DNA of 64,000 nucleotides from Septoria linicola (GCA_024114885.1 CP099419.1:1798001-1862000); one strand, 5' to 3'. Counted from the stretch's first letter, positions 11,737 through 21,837 are shown. Numbers and translations: made by a program. The notes: a model not told the origin generated them from the sequence alone.

Positions 11737-12249
11737 ATGAGCCATGCAGACCATCTAGATCCCAGTGCACTGTCGACCACTGAAACGAGTCCACATCCAG
11801 ATATTTGCATTACTGCATCTTCTCCACCGCCGGACGAGAGCCAGCCAATCCAGTATCAGATCGAATACCTAGCAAGAACTACCTTCGTGCTCGTTAGGAA
11901 CGAGGACGCTCCACCATGGCTAGAAGACCACATCTCTGAGCATTTCAAAGCAGAATTCGACAATATTTCCCAACCACAAACCTGGCAACAACAGAAAGAC
12001 CTCTTTCGGAAGTTTCATCAAGACCCAAACTACAGCGCAAACTTGCTGAGTGTGTCTGTGAATGTGCGTGAGCATGGCACGCACGCAGATGCTTACATGT
12101 TGATCGAGACTGTTGGGAGGCCAGGACCAGACATACGTCGGCAGAATATGGCAGTCCAGAAGTGGTGGCGGCGAGATGGGAAGTGGCACCACATCCATAC
12201 AATGAGGGGTGGCAGTGGGCTTGATGATAGTCTGAACATGGGACAGTGA
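11737..12249 (+). CDS. Hypothetical small protein, possibly NTF2-like
   Basis: Single-exon ORF of 170 aa from ATG 11737. The first ~45 residues are Ser/Pro-rich and probably disordered. The rest alternates helix and strand, with acidic/aromatic patches and a C-terminal WWRRDGKWHHIHTMRGG segment that recalls SnoaL/NTF2-like folds. No catalytic motif is recognised and no function is proposed. Neither a signal peptide nor a membrane segment is visible. Confidence 0.6.
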   Translation: MSHADHLDPSALSTTETSPHPDICITASSPPPDESQPIQYQIEYLARTTFVLVRNEDAPPWLEDHISEHFKAEFDNISQPQTWQQQKDLFRKFHQDPNYSANLLSVSVNVREHGTHADAYMLIETVGRPGPDIRRQNMAVQKWWRRDGKWHHIHTMRGGSGLDDSLNMGQ

Positions 12250-12794
12250 CTGTTCGCGTCCGAGTTCTTAGAACTGTAGTGCCAAGACAGTCACGTGAGC
12301 TCGAAATTGACCTCGCGTGGTACCTCCCACTACCTATGTCAAGCTAATCCTCACGCACGACTGCTGTGCTCATCCATTGTTCAAGATGCCACTCTATTAT
12401 ACTGCTGGAGAGATATAACAGTGCTGATACTGTGCAAAGACCGACTAGACTCGGCACAAACTGCTATGGAACCACCTAACCTCCAGGTTCTGCCGAGCCA
12501 ACACCCGATTATGTTCCCAAGTTTTGCCGATCTTCGAAGGCTCCCTGTGTTCTATATGCCAGAAAGTATGAGCTGGAGCCTTTACTAACGTGTTGGACGG
12601 AGTTTTCTGCCAGGTCCATACTGCTAGATTATCGGCCACCGATGATTTCTCCATACCTAGCCATTAGGCCTCTTGACAGCAAGCAAGAACATGGCTCAGG
12701 CACAACACTGAAGCTATGTACCCCGCCCAGTTGCATTAAGCATTTATAATAGCACACACTGGGTAGAAATCACGTGATCGCGTGCAAGCACCAC
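12250..12794. other. Intergenic upstream of the tRNA-Leu gene
   Basis: 545 bases. Contains a TATA-like TTTATAAT at 12743-12750 and a CACGTG at 12771-12776, upstream of the tRNA. Whether either acts is unknown. No coding segment seen. Confidence 0.4.
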
Positions 12795-12804
12795 GGTGAG
12801 ATGG

Positions 12805-12858
12805 GTAAGGCAGCTCTCCAATCTCATTCCGACTACGCAATTACTCACTACTCTGCAG
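12805..12858 (+). other. GT-AG insertion 1 in tRNA-Leu (D-arm, between positions 10 and 11)
   Basis: 54 nt. Begins GTAAGG, ends CTCTGCAG, with a CTCAC branch-like motif about 10 nt before the 3' end. Size and signals match the pre-mRNA introns of neighbouring genes. Removal restores the GCC/GGC D-stem. Confidence 0.8.
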
Positions 12859-12886
12859 CCGAGCGGTCTAAGGCGCTAGCTTAAGG

Positions 12887-12917
12887 CAGTATCAATCTTC
12901 TGATTGACTGTATTAGT
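12887..12917 (+). other. Canonical tRNA intron (after position 37)
   Basis: 31 nt, located one base 3' of the anticodon as in other nuclear tRNA introns. It folds on itself: CAGT and CAATC at the 5' side pair with GATTG and ACTG beyond a TTCT loop. It has no GT start, so it would be a substrate of the tRNA splicing endonuclease. Confidence 0.8.
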
Positions 12918-12931
12918 CGCTAGTCCGAAAG

Positions 12932-12980
12932 GTGAGAAAATCTACACCTAAAATTTCTAGCAAGTACTAATTCAAGATAG
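12932..12980 (+). other. GT-AG insertion 2 in tRNA-Leu (variable arm)
   Basis: 49 nt. Begins GTGAGA and ends AGATAG, with a TACTAAT branch motif about 10 nt from the end, the best of the three. AT-rich compared with the flanks. Removal leaves a CC-GAAA-GG variable-arm hairpin. Confidence 0.85.
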
Positions 12981-12996
12981 GGCGTGGGTTCGAATC

Positions 12997-13049
12997 GTAA
13001 GCTTCACAATACCCCTCAATGGCAGGATCTAGGTCCTAACAGTATCCAG
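12997..13049 (+). other. GT-AG insertion 3 in tRNA-Leu (T-arm, between positions 61 and 62)
   Basis: 53 nt. Begins GTAAGC, ends TATCCAG, with CCTAAC as branch-like motif about 11 nt upstream of the end. Removal joins C61 to CCAC and completes five perfect T-stem pairs. Confidence 0.83.
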
Positions 13050-13061
13050 CCACTCTCATCA

Positions 13062-13861
13062 ACATGATCTTCTTTTGCACTTTGCCCAACCGTCCATCCG
13101 GATTTCCATTGCTGTAGGACTACTTAGGTGAGATCGTTGATTCAGAATTTTGCCAACCTAGCGGCTTCCTACACATCTGGTACGTCTAGCAACACTATGA
13201 TCGATGTCCAGCAGATCTTCCTGGCATTGCAAGACTCGACCATCACGGTCAGCAGTTCTTATCTCGTTATGGTATAGACGACTATGGAGAGCAACGACCT
13301 TCAGACGCGATTGGGGTCAGGCATCATGTACCAAATGCCAGATGATGTACAAGCAATGCTTTGCTGGTCGATAGCATACACTTGACGTTCCATATTGCCA
13401 ACTTGCGCAGCTGGTATGAATCTCACGGGTGGCCACGTCATTTTCTAAAAGTGCACCACGTCGAGCCTGCTTTGAAGACTTGAGGGAGTCTACAGATGTG
13501 ACTGACGCGATTCATCAACGACCGCTCGTAGCAAGTCATCTGAACAAAGCCCGCTCTTCAATACAGAGGTCGATGCGAGCATATCAAAGAAGAGACCTTC
13601 TTAGTCAGCACATCCCATCTCAGCAGCCAAGAAAATAGCCGAAGAACTCCCCATCTCTCAACATTCTGGGCATTATGGCGCGATCTCATCTTGTATGCAG
13701 GTCTGCCAATCATCCCAGTCTCCCACGCGAAAGGCGCAGAAAAGTAAGTGCAACCTGGTTTGTACCATATTCTTCTTATGTCACGCTCCATGTGCCCGCA
13801 TGTGCGAGTCTAGACCTTCTCTCGTCATTCCTCGATCTTTGTTTGCCAATACGTGAGCAAC
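13062..13861. other. Intergenic upstream of the amino-acid permease
   Basis: 800 bases; beyond the T-run noted separately, no RNA or protein gene is recognised. Should hold the permease promoter. Confidence 0.45.
13073..13076 (+). terminator. Short T-run, candidate Pol III terminator
   Basis: TTTT begins 12 bases after the discriminator base of the tRNA-Leu. Four T is a weak but possible Pol III stop. Confidence 0.4.
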
Positions 13862-15525
13862 ATGCTGGGCCACAAGGACGATGTCGCCAGCAAGGCTTAT
13901 GATGCCTATTCCGATACTCCAGCAGATGGCGAGAGGTCGATTGATCAGGGTGAAATGGATCCCGATAGCGGAGTCAAGAGAGGATTGAAGAATCGCCACC
14001 TTTCCATGATGGCTCTGGCTGGCATTATTGGACCGGGACTTCTGGTTGGTAGTGGTCGAGCTCTTCAAAATGGTGGTCCGGCGTCGTTGATCATCGGTTT
14101 TGGGGTCATTGGAATGATTGCGTTCAGTATCATGCAATCTCTGGGGGAAATAACGACACTCTATCCCGGAGGCGGCTCATTCGTGTCGCTTGCCGATAGG
14201 TTCGTCGACAAAGGTTTCAGTGTTGCTGTTGGATGGGTGAGCAGAATCAGAGATGATAGAGATATCTAGACAGAAGCTAATGACAACAGAACTACTTCAT
14301 CATCTGGGCGGCAGTTCTGGCAAATGAATACAATGTCATCTCCTCAATCATGGTCTTCTGGAGCGACAAGATACCACTCTGGGGATACTTCTTGATCTTC
14401 TGGTCCGTCTTCTTAGCCTTTCAATTGATCGGCGTTGAAGCCTTCGGCGAAGCAGAGTTCTGGCTGGCTTTGATGAAACTGCTTGGACTGACGGCATACT
14501 TCATCTTCGCCATAATTTACGCGTCAGGTGGACTCATTGGACAACAGGAACCACTTGGCTTCCGCTACTGGAACGATCCAGGACCTTGGAATAACAATGG
14601 CTTCCGCGGTGTGGCAGCCGTCTTCGTCTTCTGTTCAACATTCTACGCCGGTGTGGAATCAGTAGCAGTCGCCGCGACTGAGACACGCAATCCTGGAGTT
14701 GCAGTCCCTCAAGCGATTCGTCAAGTCTTCTGGCGGATCATCTTCGTATATATGGGCTCTGCATTCTTCTTTGGCCTGACTTGTCCCGCCAATGCAGATC
14801 AGCTTGTAGAAGGAGCCAGTCGATCACTCCAGTCACCCATGACGGTGGCAATCCAGATCGCAGGCTGGGAAGGTGGCGTACATCTGATCAATGCTTTCAT
14901 CCTCATTACTTGTTTAAGTGCATGCAACTCATCTATCTACATCGGATCTCGCACTGTTCTGTACATGGCTCAAGGAGGTCAAGCTCCACGCTTCTTCGGC
15001 CGAACCACCAAGCGCGGCGTGCCCGTTTATGCCATCATTCTCACAAACGCATTTGGGGCTTTGAGCATGATGAACATCAGCACTGGCGCAAGCAAAGCAT
15101 ACTCTTATATCGTCAACCTGAGTGGTGTCTCGACGTTCCTGGTTTGGGCCTCGATCAGCTTCATTCACATCCGCTTCCGCTCAGCATGGGCCAAGCAAGG
15201 CCGCTCTGTCGATGATCTGCCATACCGATCGTTGTGGTATCCTTGGAATGCTTACTTTGGTCTTGGTGCCAATGTCTTCCTAGCGCTCGTACAGGGATGG
15301 ACAACGCTGTCCCCGTTCGATACTGGCACCTTTGTCGATGCTTATATTCTGCTCCCGTTGTTCCCAGTGATCTGGATTGTCTTCAAGCTGATCAACAGGA
15401 CGCACTACTGGCGGTCTCACGAGATGGATCTGGACTCTGGGAGACGAGTGGATCTAGACACCAAGCCAGTCGTATCGGACAGTAACAGACCAATGATATG
15501 GCAACGGCTGTGGAAGAGTGTTTGA
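13862..15525 (+). CDS. Amino-acid permease (APC superfamily, YAT family)
   Basis: Exons 13862-14236 and 14290-15525, phase 0; 536 aa, normal for yeast-type amino-acid transporters. ATG 13862 precedes an acidic cytosolic tail of ~45 residues and the diagnostic GLKNRHLSMMALAGIIGPGL entering TM1. Also visible are GGPASLIIGFGVIGM (TM2), LYPGGGSFVSLADRFVD, FYAGVESVAVAATETRNP, and about 12 hydrophobic segments in all. It imports amino acids through the plasma membrane with protons. Substrate range cannot be read from sequence. The tRNA-Leu gene is 0.8 kb upstream on the same strand, with no functional link implied. Confidence 0.92.
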
Positions 15526-15652
15526 TTCGATATAGGTCCAAGGTAGACTTATTAATGATTACAAGTAATGGCATCGTCCATTTGCCACCTCAGGATCTCC
15601 CATTGCTACGCGTGTTGCTCCACGCCCTTCGACCCTACAAACTCAAGCTTGT
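15526..15652. other. Short convergent spacer
   Basis: About 130 bases between the permease stop and the end of the M43 protease gene on the other strand; 3' UTRs only. Confidence 0.4.
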
Positions 15653-16778
15653 TCAAACCGTGAAGTTCGACCCACGAAACTTATCGTAAACATAGTGCAT
15701 CCGAGCGTTCTGTCCATTGGTGAACTGCTGCCGGCAGTTATCTTTGCGGTAGTCCATGTAATTGGACGTTGCATTGGTGCCCAGGTCGGATTGACAGACA
15801 TCAACATCCCCACAACCGTGTTGTGCAGACATCTGAGCGGGCGTATCTGACACCCAGTCGCCGACGGCACTGCACGAGAGATCGTTGTCGAAGTGTGCAA
15901 ATGTATGCCACAAGCCAAGCCACTACAGATACGCATTAGATGACTGGTGCTTGTTACAGGACCGGCTACTCACATGGCCAACCTCGTGAACTGCGACCGT
16001 TCCACGCCTGTCGCCCATGCCCTAGGAACAGTCAGTATGTGCTAAGCTATACCACTGTGATCTTGGATACTGCTCCAGGCATCGTCTCAGCCCCGATGAG
16101 ACAGCCATCCAAGGAGAACATTCGAGAGCTTGGCTTGCTTATTGGAGGGATTGCTGTAACTTTGTTAGCTGCAGACTGGTTGAAAGCCAAGAGGACTGCC
16201 AATGTCCTATCTCCCATGGCCACAAGGACGACTCACCAAATCCGCTAACGTCATCAAATCGTGCCCGGCCAAAGAAGTACAAATTCAAATCGGCGTATCC
16301 TCCCTTGCGCAGTGTGGAGCTCTACTCCGGTGTACGTGCCCGACTGTACACAAGATTGTCCATGGCCCAGGCATCGTTGATCGTGTAGTCCACATTCGCA
16401 AGTCTGAATTGGATATTGGAGCTGTTGTAGGCCGAATTGAGTGCGTTCATCTGTTCTTCATAAGCTCCGCCCTGTCGCTACGATCGCGACCCAGGATATA
16501 CCCACTTGCTCTTTATATAGCGACACAGGGTACTGTTCCTTCATGGATTCCATCGTGATTATGTGAACGTAGGTGTCAATGATAAGTGGCGAATGTGTCC
16601 ATTGGTGCAGATCAGAGCCCTCGGGAGGCATAACGACATTCATGCCGTTGAGCGCGCTGGTGAATTCGTCCCCGTGGTCACCGGTCGGCAAATCGTTCAT
16701 GCCGCATGATGCAAGATTGGCAACCATCACTGCGTCCGCAGCCACCAAAGCCAAGAAGCCAAATAGAAACAGATGCAT
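15653..16778 (-). pseudogene. Secreted M43 (pappalysin-like) metalloprotease with an in-frame TAG
   Basis: The zinc motif HEVGHWLGLWHTF is split by an intron after HEVGH; it is followed by NYMDY, the Met-turn region of family M43. The start ATG at 16778 opens a signal peptide (MHLFLFGFLALVAADA). Four or five short exons are recognisable, ending at TGA 15653. Fungal M43 enzymes are secreted zinc endopeptidases that digest host or environmental protein. Oddity: between NDAWAMDNLVYSRARTPE and SSTLRKGGYADLNLYFF, in one continuous frame, lies TAG at 16322-16324. The only GT-AG pair that would remove it encloses about 30 bases, too short to be an intron here. The gene is therefore either inactivated by one nonsense change or misread at one base. 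Everything else appears intact. Confidence 0.7.
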
Positions 16779-17193
16779 CTTGAGAACAAGGTTGGGAATG
16801 AATGTGAGTAGATGCTGTCTGTGGTCGATGTTCTGGGTGCGGTATATGATCGAAGATGGACTGGAGATCCGACGTAAACAATGAGGTTCCAGGTTCCAGG
16901 CAATCGCACCAGAAGGAAGGCGACATCTGACCGCAGAGGAGTCGCTTCCGAGCACGAGCCAGGTGCTCTCGCATGCTCTCGCAACAAAATGATCTCTGTA
17001 TGAGAAACGCCGCGGAATGCACAGATCACAAGTCTCATTACATTTACTAGTCCTCGCACTACTCTGCTCTATCCATACCGAAGCAGGCATGCCGCTCTTC
17101 AGCCTCCACCTGGAAGACTGTGATGCAGTGTAACTTACGCACTGTTCGCGCTACTACGCTGAAAACAAAACCCAAATATCAAAAGACGCTCAT
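16779..17193. other. Intergenic
   Basis: 415 bases between two minus-strand genes: promoter of the M43 protease and 3' UTR of ERG5. Nothing else recognised. Confidence 0.4.
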
Positions 17194-18909
17194 TTATGCA
17201 GCTGTCCGCCTCGAAAACTGCAAGAGCAGGTCATCCATGGGGAATATGGTGGCAAACACCTTGATGTCCTCACTTGTTGGCGTGATCTTATGCGTCCATT
17301 CGTACGACTTGCTCAACTTGTGCAACATGAGCATCAAGTTCAGAGTTGCGTACGTCTGCCCCAAGCAATAGTGAGGACCAGTGCCGAACACCAGCCAGTT
17401 CTTGCCTTGATCTTCCGCGTTACCGCTGATCCATCGCTCGGGTACAAACTCGTCCGGTTGCTCGTATACTTCTGGATCGTGAAGTGACAACCACGTCGAA
17501 GGGATGATCATCGTGCCTTTCTTAGCGACATAGTTGCTCTCTGGGATAGGGAAGTCCTTCTTGACGAGGTATGGCACCATCAGGACTGGTGGACGGTATC
17601 GGAGAGTCTCCTTGACGACCGCGCGTGTGTAGGTCATGCCTTCGAGCGTCTCGAGATTGATTGGGTCGTCCGCGTTAGGGTGTAGCCTATCGGCCTCCTC
17701 TCGAATCTTTTGGTAGATCTCTGGGCGGTCAGCCACGAGCTGCAGCATCCACGAGGCCGCGCTGGACGTGGCGTCTTGCGATGCGAAGAGGAATGTGAAA
17801 ACAGTCATCGAGATCTCAAGATCGGTGAAGTTGCGCACGAGCATTGCTGGCTTCTCCTCCGCTGGGACGTTCTCGCCCTTTGCAAGACGTGCGCGGTATC
17901 GATCAGAATCAATCATCTGGATGATCCAGCGGTCCATGATGCACTCTGGCTGAGCGCCCTTTTGCCTCATCCTCACACGTGCCTTAGCAGCGCAGTTTGA
18001 AAATGCCTCCAAGACCTTGTCCGCGCACTTCTTGCCATACCATGTCTTGGTGAATGGCAGGATGATGGGGAAATTGACCAACTCAAGCGCAGCCGTGATC
18101 ATGTAGTAGTCGTCCGCGATGCGCTTGACCTGCTCCCTCGACATGTAGTGTCCCACGAAGGTGCGGCATGAGACCGCACACATCAGCTCACGCAGCTGGT
18201 ACACCCATGGCTTGTGTTCTCCCTCGGCAGTGCTCTCGCGCAAAAAGTCCTCAAAGTATTCGTTGTACACCTCATCTTGGCCTGGCAAATAGCCTTCCAG
18301 GGCAGTGCGCGTGAACAGTCCGTTGAGACCCTTGCGGTACTCAACGTGCTCCTTGCCGTCCAGGAAGACCCAGTTCTCGGGGCGGAGCAGCTTGTGTGCA
18401 ACATCCACCACGCATGGCTTGACATACATGGGGCTGTTCAGAACTTTGCGGGCCATGTCGCGAGTCGCAGCAATAACGACGAACTTGTGGAAGACGGACA
18501 CGCATGAGAGCGGTCCAGAAAGCCATTTCGTGTAGTATTTGCCGAATTCAGGGTTGACCGAGTCGAGGAAGGGGCCGATGAAGGGGATCTTCCATGAGTC
18601 GCCGACAAGAGGGCCTTTGAGTTGCCAGTAGGAGACTGCAAGACACAAGCTGTTAGCATGTCGTCCTTTTCTTGCATAGACCTCCCTCTCCTTGTGTGTC
18701 CTATTCAGCAGTGCAATTTCTCACTCACTTTGATCGTATACGACGGCTGCCAGAAAGACGGTCACGAACACGCCGAACCAGCCGACAGCCGAAAAGTTGT
18801 CGAGGGCTTTGCTCAGGATGCCCGACTGTGCTGAAGCAATGACAGCGTGGACCGAGTCCGGGATATGCGTGCTCGTCGCATTGAACGTTTCCATGACAGA
18901 GGCGGCCAT
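17194..18909 (-). CDS. ERG5: Sterol C-22 desaturase, cytochrome P450 61
   Basis: Exons 18909-18729 and 18635-17194, joined in phase 1 across YDQ-ISYW; 540 aa, the usual CYP61 length. N-terminal membrane anchor is FGVFVTVFLAAVVYDQ. Cytochrome P450 motifs: I-helix FLFASQDATSSAASW, K-helix KETLR (ExxR), PERW region FVPERWISGNAED, and the haem-cysteine loop FGTGPHYCLGQ. The CYP61-specific RPPVLMVPYLVKKDFPIP is present. It introduces the C22-C23 double bond in ergosterol synthesis in the endoplasmic reticulum. Start chosen at 18909; an in-frame ATG 15 bases downstream is possible. Confidence 0.95.
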
Positions 18910-19971
18910 GGTGGCTTCGAAGCCTCAATAATCGACGATCAGACTCTTTGGGCAGACTGGGAGCTGCAATCGAGAGTGAAACGCGCGCGGTCTGAGAGAA
19001 CGTCGGTGTTGTGGCGATGGTTGGATTTCTTTTCTCTTTCTTGCCGATCCGGGCTCCTCCACAAAAGTCAATGGCTCTCCAGCAGAACACTGATCCCGGG
19101 TTGTGCTTGTTCTACTGCGATCTTGTGCCTGGCGATCCTGCTCTTTGCTGCAAGTACCTCTCTGTTCACTTGCTGAAGGAAGAAATCCAGCAATGGAGAA
19201 CAAGAAGAGAAAGCTCGCACGAAAAGAAGACGGCGAGCAACACACGACACTACTCTGAGAGATTGAACCCTTTCAACGGGCGACAATGGTTCGAAAGATC
19301 GTACGAGTAATCACATCGGCCGATGTACCCGATTGGCTGCAACAGATCCATTGAAGCCCACCGTGCATAAGCACATCAACCACTACACCTCACTCGCTCT
19401 TTCATGACGTGTAACATCACGCATTTCTTACGAGTCTGTCGACCATCGGTTCTGCACGGCATGGCCACAACAGAGTCTCTCCAACACCTGGTCTACTCTA
19501 AACGCGACACAACGAGAACACGAGTGTCAAACGGGATGCCGGTGGTCAGCACCAACGCGTGCCGCGTCATTGGGTCTCTGTGCTCAGTACGAACGCGACG
19601 TGCAAGGAATATCCAGATTGCAATATGCAAGCATGAAGAATGCAGGTACGGTGAGCAGCGGAGCACTTCTGCGCGTCGTTGACCGATCATGATTTGAAGT
19701 CGTGAAATTACTGCATTTAGAACGGCAGTTCATACTACCTCGTACTCGTTCGCATAGCATGTCGACTTCCCAAGCAATCGTCCCCAAAGTCGGAGCGAGT
19801 TCGATAGACGACGCTCCATCGCCGCCGTTTCTCACTCGTCACCAAGGATTGGTTCATGATACAAATCGAGCGTTCCATTCCTTGCCCGCCTGTAAAGACA
19901 ACGACTACAGTCTGTTGATAGACATTTTGACAGATCTCGTGTGTTCACTACTCCTGGACTTTTCTCGCTCT
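18910..19971. other. Intergenic, ERG5 promoter side
   Basis: About 1.06 kb between two minus-strand genes. Small ORFs only, none recognised. The part next to 18909 should hold the ERG5 promoter. Confidence 0.4.
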
Positions 19972-21023
19972 CTAAGATGGCTTCTGCGAGGTCTTTGAAA
20001 GCTTACTCGAGGACGCCGCTGTTGCTGGTGACTTCTCCGGCTTGATCGCTGACTTTCCCAGCACCGGCTTGTCTTTGCGTGAAATCTTCGCCTTGGCTGT
20101 GGTGCTACCAGATCCAGCAGTCGTAGCTTTACAGTATCGCTCCTGTAGTACCTTGACACGATGCTCGAATGGGTTCACATACGGATCGTGAAGCTCAGCG
20201 ATTGTAGAACAGCACGCTGCAGCTGGGTCATCACTGCTGGTCAAGCATTTCGGATTCGACTTTCCAGACCAATGCTCGTTACCTACCAAACGTCAGCGAG
20301 GCCATACAGCTCCAATTTTCTGTTGACTCACCTGGCAATGAATTTGAGTCCCACGCCCATACCCTCACAAGAAGATCGTTCGATGCTGATTGCGCACACG
20401 GATCACGCTTGGAGCTCACGATCACCTTGATGTCTTTCTTCTCACCAACAGCGAGCAGTCTGCTCTTGACAGTCGCTGGGCACTCATCCCATCCAAGCTC
20501 GAGCACGTTAATGTGGCGCAAGTCAAGTCGTTCGACGCAATCGGCGACCTCTTCGAATCACCATTCAAGCTGCATTTCCAGTCCTCGCCAAACCCCGAGA
20601 CCTAAGCCGGCAAGGAAGAGATGTGCCTTGGTACCCTCGAAAGCAGCGCGATCATCTGCCTCCAACAGCGCTGTTTCGATAGTCACTCGAATGCGGCCTT
20701 TGTAGATGTCCTTGTCAAAAGACTTCCACACCACACCTTTCATGGTTCTGTGCTCGTACTCTTTGATACCGGCAGGCTGTGCTCCGGGTAGAAGACCATT
20801 CTGGATCATGAATGCCGCTGCCGCTGACGCTGAAGCTGGTAGCCTTGGGCTTCTTCGGCTTCTTCGGCTTCTGTGGCGGTGTAGTAGCAGTCAATTCATC
20901 ATCAGGCGAAGTATCGCGATCGCGCTTCAAATCTTTGACTTGGTCGGTCGCTGGCGTGCTTTGCACTGCACCACGTGTGAGGCCAGGTCTGCCTCTCTCC
21001 GCAGAACTCTTCACCATTTCCAA
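19972..21023 (-). pseudogene. Uncharacterised fungal protein, apparently disrupted
   Basis: The 3' part is clear: an exon in one frame from at least 20809 to 20332, a 49-base GT-AG intron, then 20282-19972. Conserved-looking features include WDSNSLPGNEHWSG across the junction, then SSDDPAAACCSTIAELHDPY and a Lys/Ser-rich tail. The function is not recognised. Two problems: (1) TGA at 20558-20560 interrupts the frame between LEMQLEW and FEEVADCVERL; (2) the candidate N-terminus from ATG 21023, basic and Pro/Lys-rich (QKPKKPKKPK), is in a different frame from the MIQNGLLPG segment. The shift near 20815-20830 could be an intron or an indel. It may be a decaying gene or an affected assembly stretch. 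Confidence 0.55.
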
Positions 21024-21837
21024 GTATTAGTTACAGTATTGCTGTGAGTAGATGGGTGTGAGCTGTTCAAGTTACAATCGGGTTATCTGCACTTGAGATT
21101 TTTTGGATGCATCTCTTTGTATCACGTCTGACGCCGAAAGCGGAGAGACTTCGTCTGCCCTTTGTGCTCACAGGCTCGGGACGTCGTGTCTTACTCAGGA
21201 ATGTGTACACGGTCGCTTGCACGTGTACTCCCAGTCGGTTCAGAGATATCGCGCTCCAGTTGCACCGCAGTGGTCGCTGTCGGTAGGCGCAAGGCAACGC
21301 GACAGCCTGGTCTTGATATGTCTCAACTGCTGTTCTCGGCCGACATGTGTCTTGGTGTGGTGAGATTGTGACTGTCTGTAGCATTGAAGCTCATCGATAA
21401 AGTACCACGAGAGCTAGTGTCCATCGTGGAAATTACATCGCAAATACATGCTTCTCTTGGCCAACAGTGGACGATCAGAGCCCCTTCTTGCATCACATGA
21501 TCTGTCGTGTTCAGAAGTTAGGCAGCTCTACCATCAAAGTCCGTCTCCAGTGCATCGCTATCGGTCAATCTCGCAGCTTTTGTAGGCCGAGTACCCTCGA
21601 TCGTGTCCCCATCATGATCGTGACTGCCTTCGTAAGACTGAAAGATAAGTCAGCGTCATGTTCGCCATCTTCGGGTGCAGTTCATACCTCTCTCGGACGC
21701 TTTCGCGCACCGTACTGCAGCTCCCGGGTAAGCTCAAGCCTGGGCACCTCTGTCCGAGTGTATGTCAGAGTCGAGATCATGTGGACAATGCCGCGATCTG
21801 AGCAGAATCAGCAAGAGCACACATAGTAGAACCTGTG
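21024..21837. other. Intergenic, no gene recognised
   Basis: About 0.8 kb between two minus-strand gene models; only short ORFs without recognisable motifs. Confidence 0.35.

Larger units (their letters stand above)
12857..12997 (+). promoter_or_regulatory. Internal Pol III A-box and B-box, largely intact despite the insertions
   Basis: A-box-like CAGCCGAGCGG at 12856-12866 is part intron 1 end, part tRNA; it differs from TRGYNNARNGG mainly at the first base. The B-box-like GGTTCGAATCG at 12987-12997 loses only its last C to intron 3. The boxes are about 130 bases apart. This would permit TFIIIC binding; it is not proof of Pol III transcription. Confidence 0.5.
12795..13061 (+). tRNA. tRNA-Leu (anticodon AAG) in five segments: one canonical intron plus three GT-AG insertions
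   Basis: Segments 12795-12804, 12859-12886, 12918-12931, 12981-12996 and 13050-13061 join to an 80-nt type II tRNA. Acceptor stem: 12795-12801 pairs with 13054-13060 (six Watson-Crick pairs and one G-U); discriminator A at 13061. T8-G9 at 12802-12803. D-stem: G12804, C12859, C12860 with G12872, G12873, C12874. Anticodon stem: 12876-12880 with 12919-12923, all five paired; the loop has T33 at 12882 and anticodon AAG at 12883-12885. Variable arm: 12924-12931 plus 12981-12983. T-stem: 12984-12988 with C12996 plus 13050-13053, five pairs; loop TTCGAAT. The 31-nt intron 12887-12917 is at the standard 37/38 site. The other three interruptions have spliceosomal intron features. Without removing them no tRNA forms, so an ordinary scan would miss the gene. 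Confidence 0.88.

Noticed and set aside
12890..12915. A fourth GT-AG intron (GTATCA...TTAG) in the anticodon loop
   Set aside because: It would be about 28 bases and leave extra bases in the loop; the 31-base canonical tRNA intron fits the stem exactly.
12856..13000. First reading of the tRNA-Leu as a decayed pseudogene with a broken acceptor and T-stem
   Set aside because: Removing the GT-AG segments restores perfect acceptor and T-stems using sequence found up to 60 bases away on each side; decay would not do that.
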